From Vicinamibacteria bacterium (GTDB taxonomy: Bacteria; Acidobacteriota; Vicinamibacteria; Fen-336): DNA of 64,000 nucleotides. The translations under genes and the position numbers were made by a program. The stretch spans positions 1 through 64,000 of the forward strand of contig DATMML010000012.1 in the NCBI GenBank assembly GCA_035570235.1, in the 5' to 3' direction. Under the pieces are notes generated by a model. The model did not search any database, was not told where the DNA came from, and saw only the letters and a list, made by a program, of their open reading frames with translations. Shown here piece after piece: positions 1-8,392 of the stretch. How positions within the stretch are numbered: the stretch's first letter is position 1; every line of letters starts with the position of its first letter.

Positions 1-2
1 CA

Positions 3-1400
3 CCCCGCCCCGCCGCTCCGGCCGCTCCCACCTCCACGGCCTCCGCGCCGCCGCCCCCGGTCGCCGCTTCCGCATCCCCTGCCCCCGCCGCCTCCCTCCC
101 TGCCCCCGCCCCGCCTCAACCCCCGGTCGCGCCCGCGACACGGACCGTGGTGCGCGTCGCCCCCCAAGCCGAAGAATCAATGCGCAGCCCGGGAGGAAAG
201 CCGGACGCTCGGGCCAACGAGACGCTGGTGGAGTCGTATGCCGAGGCCTCGTCCCAGCTCGGCGCTGCGATCACCGACCTCAGGGAGGAGCGTGACCTCG
301 CCCGGCGCCGGCTCGAGGACCTGCAGCAGGCGCTCTTGGCCTCCCAGGACATCCTGGCCGGGAAGCCCCTTGAGTCGACCCTCAAGGGAGTGCTTTCCCG
401 GATGGCGGACGTCACTCGGGTTTCGCAGGCGACCTTCCTCCTTCCCCAGAGCGGGGGGCGGGGTCTCCGCGCCGCGGCCCTCCTGGGCCTCCGCGACGAA
501 CCACTCTTGGCGGCCCCGGGAGCGCTGCGCCACGTGCTTGAGAGCGCACCCCTGGACGCCCCTCGCCTCCACGATGGGGCCGAGAACCTCGACCTCGGTC
601 AGGCCCTCGACCGCGGGGAGCCCTCTTTCACCGCCGTCGTCAGCGTTCCCTTCCGCACGCCCCGCGGCCTGCAAGGCCTGGCCGCTCTCTACTACACCCC
701 CGACGCCGTGCGGCCCGCGCCCGACACCCTCGCCCATCTCGGCGAAGTCGCGCGGGGCCTCTCCGCCTCCTTGGAGCTCGCGGCCACCCTGGAGACGGTG
801 CGGGGAGCGGAGCGGGCCCTGGAGATGGCCCTCACCGGCACGGCGTCCCTTCGCGGCCTCGAAGACGTGGTCCGCTCGCTAGTAGAGCTCCGTGATCGTT
901 TGGGGGAGATGAGACGTCGCCCCGACGCCCCACCCTGGTTCTTAGAGGAGTTCGCGCGCCTCGCCCCCTCTCTGGCCTCAGCACTCTCCTCGGGGCGCTC
1001 CCTCCTTGGCTTCAGCAAGGGCGAGATCGAGCGCGAGTCCATCCTGGTCGAGGATCTCCTCGCCGAGCTCCGCTCCGAACAGGTCACGGTCCGCATCGCC
1101 CCCGGAGCGGAATCGGTCTCCGGGGATCCCGCGCTGCTGCGGGTAGCGGTCCGGACCCTCCTCGACCACGTGTGCGGCCCGGGCGGCAACGTCCCCGTTG
1201 AGATCCGCGCCGAGACGGGGGGGGGTCGCGTGCTCCTGAGTGTGGGCTCGCCCACGCCGGCGGCGGGGACGACCAGCCCCCCCCCGGGGCTGGGGCTCAA
1301 CCTGGCCCGCAGGATCGCCGAACTGCACGGGGGGAGCCTCGGGACCGAGAGCGTGCCCGGGGTGGAGGACTGGTTCGTTCTCAGCCTGTTTCCAGGCTGA
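3..1400 (+). CDS. GAF-domain sensor with degenerate histidine-kinase ATPase domain (5' partial)
   Basis: The frame is open from the window edge. The first 48 codons read as a Pro/Ala-rich linker and continue without a stop into the GTG at 147, so the gene very probably starts upstream of the window. A coiled-coil stretch (reading ..DLREERDLARRRLEDL..) is followed by a GAF-like domain at roughly residues 55-215 counted from the 147 GTG. The C-terminal 150 residues resemble a HATPase_c fold, with a G2-like stretch GLGLNLARRIAELHGG. The N-box is degenerate (..LLDHVCGPGG), no DxGxG G1 box is visible, and I see no clear H-box phosphoacceptor. It is probably a signalling protein whose kinase activity is reduced or lost. 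It ends three bases from the convergent NYN gene. Confidence 0.7.
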   Translation, partial: PRPAAPAAPTSTASAPPPPVAASASPAPAASLPAPAPPQPPVAPATRTVVRVAPQAEESMRSPGGKPDARANETLVESYAEASSQLGAAITDLREERDLARRRLEDLQQALLASQDILAGKPLESTLKGVLSRMADVTRVSQATFLLPQSGGRGLRAAALLGLRDEPLLAAPGALRHVLESAPLDAPRLHDGAENLDLGQALDRGEPSFTAVVSVPFRTPRGLQGLAALYYTPDAVRPAPDTLAHLGEVARGLSASLELAATLETVRGAERALEMALTGTASLRGLEDVVRSLVELRDRLGEMRRRPDAPPWFLEEFARLAPSLASALSSGRSLLGFSKGEIERESILVEDLLAELRSEQVTVRIAPGAESVSGDPALLRVAVRTLLDHVCGPGGNVPVEIRAETGGGRVLLSVGSPTPAAGTTSPPPGLGLNLARRIAELHGGSLGTESVPGVEDWFVLSLFPG

Positions 1401-1403
1401 ACC

Positions 1404-2675
1404 TCAGTCCCGCGACTCTGGCTTCCGTCCCTCGGGGGGATGGGGTGGCGGCGCCTCCGTCTGGTCCCGCCGGATCCACGAGAAGAGCGAGAACGACGGC
1501 CGCTCGGGCTCCGCAGGCCCGGGTGCGGGGGCCGGCGCGGGCGGAGGTGATGCTTCCGGGTGAGCTTGGTGAGGGGGGGGCGCGCTCCCGGCTTCCGCGT
1601 GGGGATCGTGCTCGTGCTCCTCGTGGGAGAGAGTCTCTTCGCCCTCGTCGTGCTCGTCACCCTCATCCGCATCGGCATCGTCCGGGTGGGGCGAGGCGGC
1701 CGGGTCCATGAACGCGCCCGCGGCCAGCGTCGATGCTCCACGGGCCCGGCGTCCGCGACCTCGTCGTCGCCGCGGGTTCCGCGTGCCGTTGGAGGCCTCC
1801 GCGGCCTCCGCGGAGGGGGCGGCGGCGGCGAGCGCGGTGGGCGCTTCCGCCGGACGGGGCAGGCTCCCCACCGTGGGAGCCTCCATCCGGGCGGCGGCGG
1901 TGGCGGTGGAGGCGGCGCCGAGGTCCTCCACGATGTAGCTGCCCGACCTCTGGTCCCGCCGGAGAGTGACGATGCCGCGGCGTTGCCCGTCCTCCAGCAG
2001 ATGGCTGAAGGTGCGGAAGCCGTAGTAGGTCTCGTTGAAGGAGGGCTTCTTCCGCTTCATGGTCTCCTTGACCATGGAGCCCCAGAGGATCTCCTTGTTC
2101 TCGCGCTGCAGGGCGAGAACGGAATCCACGAGGAGGGCAAAGCACTCCTGGACCTTTTCCGGCACGTTCGCGATCTGCGGGAGTGTACGCTGTTGTCCGC
2201 GGACGAGGTCCTCGTAGAAGATGAACTCGTCGCAGTTCTCGATGAGCAGGTCGGAGGTGGAGTTCTTGACCCCCAGGCCGATCACGTATTTGTTGTTTTC
2301 CTTGAGCTTCGAGACGAGAGGGGAGAAGTCGGAATCCCCCGAGGCCACCACGAAGCAGTTGATGTGCTCTTTCTGGAAGGACATGTCCATTGCGTCCACG
2401 ACCAGACGGATATCCGCGGAGTTCTTGCCGCCCACCGATTTCTGGGGTACCTCGATCAGCTCGATGGCCGCCTCGTGGAAGCTGCGCTTGTAGTCGGAGT
2501 AGCGGCTCCAGTCGGCATAGGCCTTCTTGACTAGGAGCTTGCCCTTGTCGAGCAGCCGCTCCAGGACAAGGTTGATGTCGAACTTGCGGTAGTGGGCGTC
2601 ACGGACGCCGATGGCGATGTTTTCGAAGTCGATGAATAGACCGAGTCGTTGCTCGTCCTGGGGATTGACTGCCAA
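1404..2675 (-). CDS. NYN-domain (LabA/DUF88-like) protein with LOTUS/OST-HTH domain
   Basis: Predicted RNA-binding protein or ribonuclease of about 423 aa. The start is a TTG at 2675 with an AGGAGG-type Shine-Dalgarno just upstream. The N-terminal NYN (PIN-like) domain covers residues 10-155. Its acidic residues D16 (FIDFEN), D88 (SADIRLVVDAMD) and D114/D116 (ASGDSDFSPL) are present, as in LabA/DUF88 proteins, so the metal site looks intact. Residues 165-255 (..EKVQECFALLVDSV.. to ..SGSYIVEDL) look like a LOTUS/OST-HTH RNA-binding domain. The last 160 residues are low complexity: an Ala/Pro linker, an Arg cluster RRRRGRGRRARG, then an acidic His/Glu/Asp stretch. The frame stays open far upstream, but that part lies antisense to the dehydrogenase gene and is not credible. 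The RNA target is unknown. Confidence 0.85.
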   Translation of the reverse strand: MAVNPQDEQRLGLFIDFENIAIGVRDAHYRKFDINLVLERLLDKGKLLVKKAYADWSRYSDYKRSFHEAAIELIEVPQKSVGGKNSADIRLVVDAMDMSFQKEHINCFVVASGDSDFSPLVSKLKENNKYVIGLGVKNSTSDLLIENCDEFIFYEDLVRGQQRTLPQIANVPEKVQECFALLVDSVLALQRENKEILWGSMVKETMKRKKPSFNETYYGFRTFSHLLEDGQRRGIVTLRRDQRSGSYIVEDLGAASTATAAARMEAPTVGSLPRPAEAPTALAAAAPSAEAAEASNGTRNPRRRRGRGRRARGASTLAAGAFMDPAASPHPDDADADEGDEHDEGEETLSHEEHEHDPHAEAGSAPPPHQAHPEASPPPAPAPAPGPAEPERPSFSLFSWIRRDQTEAPPPHPPEGRKPESRD

Positions 2676-3083
2676 ACTTCCTCCTGAGGGGTCAAGGAAA
2701 AGACACCCGACCCGGACCCTGGGGTCCCGGGCGGGGGCGCCCGGGTTCAATACGCTCCCGGGGCCACGGGGGTAACCTGATGGTAGCACAGGTCTTGGGC
2801 CGACTCCAGCGGTTTTGGCGCGCTGCAAGCACACTGCTGGCCGCCGGTTGTGACGCGTGGCGGTTGGGCCGGGCCTTTGCGCGGGCTCGCGGCTCTCCCT
2901 CTCCCCTCCCTCGCAGGGGCAGGCAACCGCGCGCCTTACCGTTGGCCAGGTCGTACACTTAGCGGGACGGGGGCAATCGCAGAGGGTGGAGACGGAGCCG
3001 GAAGATCGGAGCACGCGGGGGCAAGGAGCGGAGCCTTTGCCTGGGGAGGCTCTGCTCTCGAAGAGCCCGGGGGAGGCGTGGGT

Positions 3084-4094
3084 ATGAAGGCGTTCGAGAT
3101 CCGCAAGACTTTCGGCCTGGACGCGCTCACCCCAACCGAGCGTGCGGATCCTAGCCCCGGTCCCGGCCACGTCCTCCTCCGGGTCCGGGCTGCTTCCCTC
3201 AACTATCGGGACCTCCTCATGGTCCAGGGTCTCTACAATCCCAAGCAGCCGCTGCCCCTCATCCCCCTCTCCGACGGCGTGGGAGAGGTGGTGCGGCTCG
3301 GCGATGGAGTGACCCGCGTGAAGGAGGGGGACCGCGTGGCGGGGACCTTCGCGCAGAAGTGGCTCGCTGGCGAGCCCACCCGGCAGAAGCTGCTCTCCAC
3401 CCTGGGCGGCCCCCTCGACGGCATGCTCGCCGACCATATCGTCCTGCCCGAAGAAGGAGTGGTGCCGGTGCCCGCCCACCTCAGCGACGAAGAGGCGGCC
3501 ACCCTCCCCTGCGCGGCGGTGACGGCATGGAGCGCCCTCGTGACCCAGGGGGGCCTCAAAGCCGGCGATACCCTGCTCGTCCTGGGCACAGGCGGGGTCT
3601 CCCTCTTCGCCCTTCAGTTCGCCCGCCTGCTGGGCGCGCGCGTGATCGTCACCTCCTCGAGCGACGAGAAGCTGGCCCGGGCGCGGGCCCTGGGCGCGTC
3701 GGAGCTCATCAATTACAAAGCCACGCCGGACTGGGAGAAGAAGGTGAAGGAGCTGACGGGGGGCGTGGGGACCGACCACGTGCTCGAGGTGGGTGGCTCC
3801 GGCACCCTCTCCCGCTCGCTCCGCTCAGTACGCATAGGCGGCCACATCAGCTTGATCGGCAACCTCACTGGCCTCACCGCCGATCTGAACCTGGCCCCGA
3901 TCCTCATGCAAAATGTCCGCGTCCAGGGAGTGATGGTGGGGAGCCGGGAGACCTTCGAGGCCATGAACCGCGCCATCGCCTTCCACCAGCTGCGCCCGGT
4001 GCTGGATCGTGTGTTCCCGTTCGCGGAGGCCCGGGCCGCCCTGGAGTATCTGGCCGGGCAGGCTCACTTCGGCAAGATCGGCATCCGCATCTGA
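3084..4094 (+). CDS. Medium-chain zinc-type/quinone-type alcohol dehydrogenase
   Basis: NAD(P)-dependent MDR-superfamily oxidoreductase of 336 aa, beginning MKAFEIRKTFGLDALT. The N-terminal GroES-like half carries the family segment LRVRAASLNYRDLLMVQG. The Rossmann half has a nucleotide motif LVLGTGGVSLFALQFARLLGA and ends ..AQAHFGKIGIRI. The usual catalytic zinc cysteine of true alcohol dehydrogenases is not evident in the N-terminal segment. The protein therefore fits the zinc-free branch of the family, sometimes called NAD(P)-dependent alcohol dehydrogenase or quinone oxidoreductase-like. The substrate cannot be read from the sequence. The stop is 5 nt before the esterase start, so the two genes are probably co-transcribed. 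Confidence 0.85.
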   Translation: MKAFEIRKTFGLDALTPTERADPSPGPGHVLLRVRAASLNYRDLLMVQGLYNPKQPLPLIPLSDGVGEVVRLGDGVTRVKEGDRVAGTFAQKWLAGEPTRQKLLSTLGGPLDGMLADHIVLPEEGVVPVPAHLSDEEAATLPCAAVTAWSALVTQGGLKAGDTLLVLGTGGVSLFALQFARLLGARVIVTSSSDEKLARARALGASELINYKATPDWEKKVKELTGGVGTDHVLEVGGSGTLSRSLRSVRIGGHISLIGNLTGLTADLNLAPILMQNVRVQGVMVGSRETFEAMNRAIAFHQLRPVLDRVFPFAEARAALEYLAGQAHFGKIGIRI

Positions 4095-4099
4095 AGGCC

Positions 4100-4747
4100 A
4101 TGAGGGGGCGGCTTCTCGGCCTGCTCGCGCTGGCCGTCTCTATCGGATGCCTTTTCTTCTGGACGGGGTGGTCGCAAGGTCCGCTCGTGGCCTTCCTCGG
4201 GGATAGCCTCACCTCCGGCTGGAAGCTGCCGCCCGATCAGGCCTATCCCGCGCGGGCGCAGCGGGCGCTGCGGGAGCGCGGGCGGCCCATACGCGTGCTG
4301 AACGCCGGGGTGAGCGGAGACACGGTGGCCCAGGGCGGGGAGCGCCTCGAGGGAGTGCTGCAGCTGCGGCCGGATGTCCTGGTGGTGGCCCTCGGGATCA
4401 ACGATGGCCTGCGCGGGTTGCCCCTGGCCGCCGTCGAAACGAACCTCCGCGACATCGTGAGCCGCGCTCGAGGGAGAGGGGTGCACGTCCTCCTGGCCGG
4501 GATGCGCATCCCGCCCGGTCGCGACCCCGAGTACGCGCGGCGCTTCGGTGAAATTTACGAGCGGCTGGCCGCCGACTACCGCCTCCCGCTCGTGCCCTTC
4601 CTCTTGGAGGGGGTGGCCGGCCGGCCGGAGATGACCTTTCCCGAAGGGCTGCACCCCTCGGCCGTGGGCCAGGAGCGGGTGGCTACCAACCTTCTGCCCC
4701 ACCTGGAGCTGCTGCTGGCCGAGGTCCGGGCCGGGAAGCGTCCCTGA
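4100..4747 (+). CDS. SGNH/GDSL lysophospholipase-type esterase (TesA-like)
   Basis: Exported or membrane-anchored hydrolase of 215 aa. The N-terminus is a hydrophobic signal segment (MRGRLLGLLALAVSIGCLFFW) containing a possible lipobox-like Cys at residue 17. The SGNH blocks are visible: block I FLGDSLTSG with the nucleophile Ser, the block II Gly in NAGVSGDT, block III GINDG with the Asn, and block V EGLHPSAVGQ with the His and the Asp-like partner position. This order matches TesA-type arylesterase/acyl-CoA thioesterase I proteins. The start is the ATG 5 nt after the dehydrogenase stop, which suggests translational coupling. Likely substrates are short acyl esters or lysophospholipids in the envelope. 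Confidence 0.85.
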   Translation: MRGRLLGLLALAVSIGCLFFWTGWSQGPLVAFLGDSLTSGWKLPPDQAYPARAQRALRERGRPIRVLNAGVSGDTVAQGGERLEGVLQLRPDVLVVALGINDGLRGLPLAAVETNLRDIVSRARGRGVHVLLAGMRIPPGRDPEYARRFGEIYERLAADYRLPLVPFLLEGVAGRPEMTFPEGLHPSAVGQERVATNLLPHLELLLAEVRAGKRP

Positions 4748-4834
4748 CGTGCGTGGATAGGGGCATTCGGTGCGTGGCATCGCGGCTTGACAAGGGGGGA
4801 GGGGCGAGAACACAATAGCGAAGAAAAAGCGAAG

Positions 4835-5542
4835 ATGGGTTCCCCCCTCAAGATCGCCCTCCAGGACCTCCTCCGGGCGCGTCGCCTCCAAGAGGAGGCT
4901 CCGCCCCTGCGCGGCGAGGACCGCCGGCTCTCGCCCCTGCCCACCGGTATCCCAGCGATCGATGCCCTCCTCGGCGGTGGGTTCCCCCGCGGCCAGGTAT
5001 CGGAAGCTTATGGCCCCGCCTCATCGGGGCGCACCGGTCTCGCCCTCGGCCTCCTCGCCCGCACCACGCGCCGGGGTGCGCTCGCGGCTTGGGTGGACCC
5101 GGAAGACCGCCTGGACCCCGCCTCCGCCGCTGCCACCGGCGTCGACCTCACGCGTTTGCTCTGGCTGCGCGGACAGCCGCGCACCTCCCGTGGACTGCCG
5201 GAAGCCGTCGCCGCCGTGGGCACGCTCCTGGGCTCCGGCCTCTTCGAGGCCGTGGTCCTGGACCTGGCGGGGGTTCCCGTGCCCGAGACGCGCCGCTTAC
5301 CCGGCGCCACTTGGATCCGCCTGCAGCGGATGGTGGAGGAGACACCCACGGTTTTCATGCTCCTCGCCGATGCCCACACCGCCCGGGGCCCCGGCGGCGT
5401 CTCCCTGCGCCTCGAGCCCGCCGGTCCGCGCTGGTCCGGACCCCCCGGGCCGGGCCGCCTGCTCCGGGGCCTCGGCGCCCAGGCCCTGGCCGGGGGCTAC
5501 GCCGTCCGTCGCACCGACCTCGAGCTGCAGGCGTTCAGTTGA
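4835..5542 (+). CDS. imuA: ImuA-type RecA-like SOS mutagenesis protein
   Basis: RecA-fold protein of 235 aa, starting MGSPLKIALQD after a GCGAAG-rich leader. The N-terminal region LPTGIPAIDALLGGGFPRGQV is typical of RecA/ImuA proteins. The Walker A-like loop reads GPASSGRT, with Arg in place of the usual RecA Lys (GPESSGKT), so ATP hydrolysis may be weak. In bacteria with the ImuA-ImuB-DnaE2 mutasome, ImuA acts in error-prone translesion synthesis after DNA damage. The imuB homologue follows 18 nt downstream, which supports the assignment. No LexA box was identified by eye. Confidence 0.8.
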   Translation: MGSPLKIALQDLLRARRLQEEAPPLRGEDRRLSPLPTGIPAIDALLGGGFPRGQVSEAYGPASSGRTGLALGLLARTTRRGALAAWVDPEDRLDPASAAATGVDLTRLLWLRGQPRTSRGLPEAVAAVGTLLGSGLFEAVVLDLAGVPVPETRRLPGATWIRLQRMVEETPTVFMLLADAHTARGPGGVSLRLEPAGPRWSGPPGPGRLLRGLGAQALAGGYAVRRTDLELQAFS

Positions 5543-5560
5543 GAGCCGCGGGAACGCTCC

Positions 5561-6829
5561 ATGTACGGAGGACTTCATTCCCCACGGCCTCTTCCTTCCG
5601 ACCACGCGCTCCTCGATCTCGCCCGTGAGTTCACGCCCCGGGTCGAGGCCCGGGGCCCCACGCCGGTGCTGCTCGACCTCCACGGCTTGGGCCGGGTCTG
5701 GCCCACGGTCGAGGGCCTCGGCCAAGCCCTGCTCCGCGCGGCATGCGAGAGGCGGCTCACGCCGCACGTCGCCCTGGCCTGGACCCGCGCCGCCGCCCTC
5801 ATGGCGGCCCGAGGACGCGCGGGCCTGACCATCATCCCCGCTGGCCAGGAGGCCGCGGCCCTCGCTCCCTTGCCCCTCCTCCTCCTCGACCTCGACCCCC
5901 AACGCCAGGAACTCTTCCACCGCTGGGGCCTCCGTACCATCGGCGACCTGGCGGGGCTGCCCGCGGCGGGTCTCTCCAGCCGCCTGGGCCCCGACGGCCC
6001 CCGCCTCCGCCGTCTCGCCCGGGGGGAAGACGACGTGCCCCTCGTTCCCACCCCGCTTCCGGAGACCTTCGCTCTCACCCTGGACCTGGACTGGCCCGTG
6101 GACGGTCTAGAACCGCTCTCTTTCCTCCTCACCCGCGTCCTGGAGCCGCTCTGCCACGGCCTCGCTGCGCGCGGCCGCCGCGCCGCCGCCCTCACCCTCG
6201 ACCTGCGGCTCGTGGACGGCTCGCTCCACTCCCGAACCTTGAAGCCCGCTGCCCCTTCGGTGGAACCGCGGACCTGGCGGACACTGATCCTCCTCGACCT
6301 CGAGGTCCATCCCCCGTCGGAAGCGGTCCAGACGATTACCGTGCGCGCGGAACCCACCCCCGCCCGCACCATCCAGTTCTCGCTCCTGGATCCCGCTCAG
6401 CCCTCCCCGGAGCGGTTGGCGGAAACGATGGCGCGTCTCCACGCCTGGACCACGGCCGGCCGCGGCGGGGCCGCCGCTCTGCTCGACACGCACCGGCCGG
6501 GGGCATTCGCGGTGGGGACGTTCCTGCCCGGTCCGGCCACGGGCGGGGCAACGGCCGGAGGTCCCTTGCGGGCGCGGGTTGCCTTGCGCGTCTTCCGCCC
6601 TCCCCTCCCCGCGAACGTTGTCCTGCGGGACGGCGCCCCCGGGTTTGTCTCCGCTCCTGGCGTCCGGGGGGCGGTCGTGGAGTGGGCCGGCCCCTGGCGT
6701 GCCTCCGGCGACTGGTGGGACGTGGCTTGGAGCCGTGAGGAATGGGACGTGGCCCTGGGGACGGGCGTCTATCGGATCTTCCGCGATCGGCTGCGCGAGG
6801 CCTGGTTCGTGGAGGGGGAGCTCGATTAG
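5561..6829 (+). CDS. imuB: ImuB-type Y-family polymerase-like mutasome protein
   Basis: Protein of 422 aa, starting MYGGLHSPRPL. It matches ImuB rather than an active DinB. The N-terminal palm segment lacks the YxDMDxFxA catalytic motif. A little-finger-like region follows, and the C-terminal stretch ..YRIFRDRLREAWFVEGELD is the kind of ending seen in ImuB proteins. Helix-hairpin-helix-like residues occur near 120-150 (LRTIGDLAGLPAAGLSSRLG). ImuB is the non-catalytic hub that brings DnaE2 to the beta clamp in SOS mutagenesis. A canonical QLxLF-like clamp motif was not obvious by eye. No dnaE2 follows: the next gene is a DoxX protein on the opposite strand. Confidence 0.85.
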   Translation: MYGGLHSPRPLPSDHALLDLAREFTPRVEARGPTPVLLDLHGLGRVWPTVEGLGQALLRAACERRLTPHVALAWTRAAALMAARGRAGLTIIPAGQEAAALAPLPLLLLDLDPQRQELFHRWGLRTIGDLAGLPAAGLSSRLGPDGPRLRRLARGEDDVPLVPTPLPETFALTLDLDWPVDGLEPLSFLLTRVLEPLCHGLAARGRRAAALTLDLRLVDGSLHSRTLKPAAPSVEPRTWRTLILLDLEVHPPSEAVQTITVRAEPTPARTIQFSLLDPAQPSPERLAETMARLHAWTTAGRGGAAALLDTHRPGAFAVGTFLPGPATGGATAGGPLRARVALRVFRPPLPANVVLRDGAPGFVSAPGVRGAVVEWAGPWRASGDWWDVAWSREEWDVALGTGVYRIFRDRLREAWFVEGELD

Positions 6830-6872
6830 GTCCGGGTCGGCAGAGACGCCAGACCGTGCTCGCTCCCCAAGC

Positions 6873-7379
6873 TCATCTGGCCGCGGCCTTTCCCCCCGCG
6901 GACCCGCCCACACCCAACCGCCGGGCGAGAAGCGTGTCCAGGCTCAAGACGCCGGGGCCGTAGAGCGCGAGCCAGAGAAAGAAGAGCAGGAATACGAAGG
7001 AGGATATGTCGGTGGGACTGATCTCGCTCGCCGAGCTCCAAGATTCGACGAAGCGCTGCCGGTCCGCGGTGAGGAGGGCGACGACCATGGTGGAGGCCAG
7101 GCCCGCGGCCATCAGACGCGTGAGGAGGCCCAGGATCAGGCAGATCCCGCCCACGAACTCCAAGCTCGCCACGAAAGCGGCGTTGGCGACGGGGAAGGGG
7201 ATGCCTAGCTCGGTGAAGAAGGTGACCGTGTTGTCGAAGTGCTCCCATTTCCCGTGGCCGGTCAGGTAGAAGGCCCACCCCACGACAAGGCGGGTGGCGA
7301 GAGGGGCCAGGAAGCCGAGGACGGCCGCAATGCTCAGTCCCAGGTTCGCGGCACGACGAACGACGGCAGAGGCGGGCAT
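6873..7379 (-). CDS. DoxX-family membrane protein
   Basis: Integral membrane protein of 168 aa with about four predicted transmembrane helices, the typical DoxX layout. Helix 1 includes GFLAPLATRLVVGWAFYLTG, followed by the family-like GHGKWEHF. Helix 2 is in AAFVASLEFVGGICLILGLL, helix 3 in RLMAAGLASTMVVALL and helix 4 in FVFLLFFLWLALYGPG. The start is the ATG at 7379, which has GGAGG five bases upstream; a longer frame beginning at 7445 has no such site. The family includes subunits linked to quinol oxidase and redox stress, but this protein's role cannot be assigned. It is convergent with imuB. Confidence 0.85.
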   Translation of the reverse strand: MPASAVVRRAANLGLSIAAVLGFLAPLATRLVVGWAFYLTGHGKWEHFDNTVTFFTELGIPFPVANAAFVASLEFVGGICLILGLLTRLMAAGLASTMVVALLTADRQRFVESWSSASEISPTDISSFVFLLFFLWLALYGPGVLSLDTLLARRLGVGGSAGGKAAAR

Positions 7380-7619
7380 CTCGACCTCCAATCGACCGAA
7401 CGAAGCGGCGCGACCACCACGACCGGGCCGCACAGGCACGATCATTTCGTGGTCGTCGGCCCGACATTCCCCGAAACGGGCCTCTAGATCCTACGTCAAC
7501 CCGCCGCCGCGTGGAGCGGGGGAGCACGTCGCTTAAAGACGAGCAAGGGCCGGCACGGAAAGGCTACTCGGTCGGAAACCGCGCCCCGGGTAGGATAGAT
7601 TTGCGAAGGAGAGGTACGA

Positions 7620-7796
7620 ATGGAAAACGTCTCGAAGGCTCCCCGTGACTGGTTCCGGTGGCTCGTTTCCCTTTTCCTCCTCGTTCTAGCTGGAACTACT
7701 ATCTACGACGTCCGAGAACTCCGCGAGCTTCGCGAGGAGCTGAAGCGACGCGAGACGCCTCGAATGGTGCCGTTGGCGGATGTCGGACGACGCTAG
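7620..7796 (+). CDS. Small single-pass membrane protein with charged tail
   Basis: A 58-codon frame with a good ribosome site (GGAGAGG, 5 nt before ATG) and a TAGGAT -10-like hexamer about 23 nt upstream of the ATG. The product has a short N-terminal head (MENVSKAPRDWFRW), one hydrophobic helix (LVSLFLLVLAGTTIYDV) and a heptad-like charged segment (RELRELREELKRRE) that could be a short coiled coil. I recognise no family. The promoter-like hexamer, the ribosome site and a sensible membrane topology together suggest it is real. It lies between a DoxX gene on the other strand and a lipoprotein gene 170 nt downstream. Confidence 0.55.
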   Translation: MENVSKAPRDWFRWLVSLFLLVLAGTTIYDVRELRELREELKRRETPRMVPLADVGRR

Positions 7797-7966
7797 CCTT
7801 GTGCGGCGCGGATGATCCTGGACCCCGGGGGGCTTGTCCTTGCCGCTCGTCCCCTCGGCAGGTGGGCCCAACGATCGAAACCCACACAGAACAGCGGCGT
7901 GCCGTCCCGTCAGAAGCAGGTTGGCGTTGTAGGATAGTCTTCTCGGGTTTCGCAACCCAGGAGCTC

Positions 7967-8380
7967 ATGCCCGCCACCCTTCCGAAGCGTCTCGCTATGG
8001 TTCTGCTCCTGGGGGGAGCCCTGGCCGGGTGCAGCAGGTTCAGGCACCCCGCGGAGGAGGAGCCGCTTCCCGTCAAGAAGGTCGAGGAGGAGATCATCGT
8101 GGCCGCCTGGGCCGAGCCGCCGCGGCTGCCCGCGGGGGGCGGTTCTGCCCAGCTCCTGGTGCGGGTGCAAAAGCGGGGGGGCGCGGCGTATCCGGGGGTG
8201 GAGGTGCGCTTCCGCGCGTCCACGGGGACGCTCTACTCGGGCGGCAACATTCTGGTCACGGACCGTCAGGGGGAGACCCGGGACCGCGTCACGACCCCGC
8301 GGACTGTCACCATCACGCTCAACGCGGGGGGGACACGCTACCGGTTCAAGGTGCCGGTGGGCGAGGCGTCCTCCCCCTAA
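7967..8380 (+). CDS. Lipoprotein with Ig-like (Big-1-like) domain
   Basis: Secreted lipoprotein of 137 aa, starting MPATLPKRLAMVLLLGG. The lipobox LAGC is at residues 19-22, so the mature protein starts at Cys22. Residues 45-135 read as one beta-sandwich repeat of the bacterial Ig-like type: ..SAQLLVRVQKRGGAAYPGVEVRFRASTGTL.. then ..TDRQGETRDRVTTPRTVTITLNAGG... This matches the pattern of Big-1/invasin-like modules. The start is chosen because CAGGAG precedes the ATG at 7967 and the lipobox then falls at the right distance. It is followed after 12 nt by the oxidoreductase gene, which may be in the same transcript. The function is unknown. Confidence 0.75.
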   Translation: MPATLPKRLAMVLLLGGALAGCSRFRHPAEEEPLPVKKVEEEIIVAAWAEPPRLPAGGGSAQLLVRVQKRGGAAYPGVEVRFRASTGTLYSGGNILVTDRQGETRDRVTTPRTVTITLNAGGTRYRFKVPVGEASSP

Positions 8381-8392
8381 GGGGACCCCTCC

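Noticed and set aside
1560-2534. A 324-codon frame on the plus strand
   Set aside because: It runs antisense through the NYN gene, which has conserved domains on the minus strand; the frame is open because of GC-rich codon bias.
2676-3779. An upstream extension of the NYN frame to about 790 residues
   Set aside because: The extension is antisense to the dehydrogenase gene and its sequence is low complexity; the TTG at 2675 has a ribosome site.
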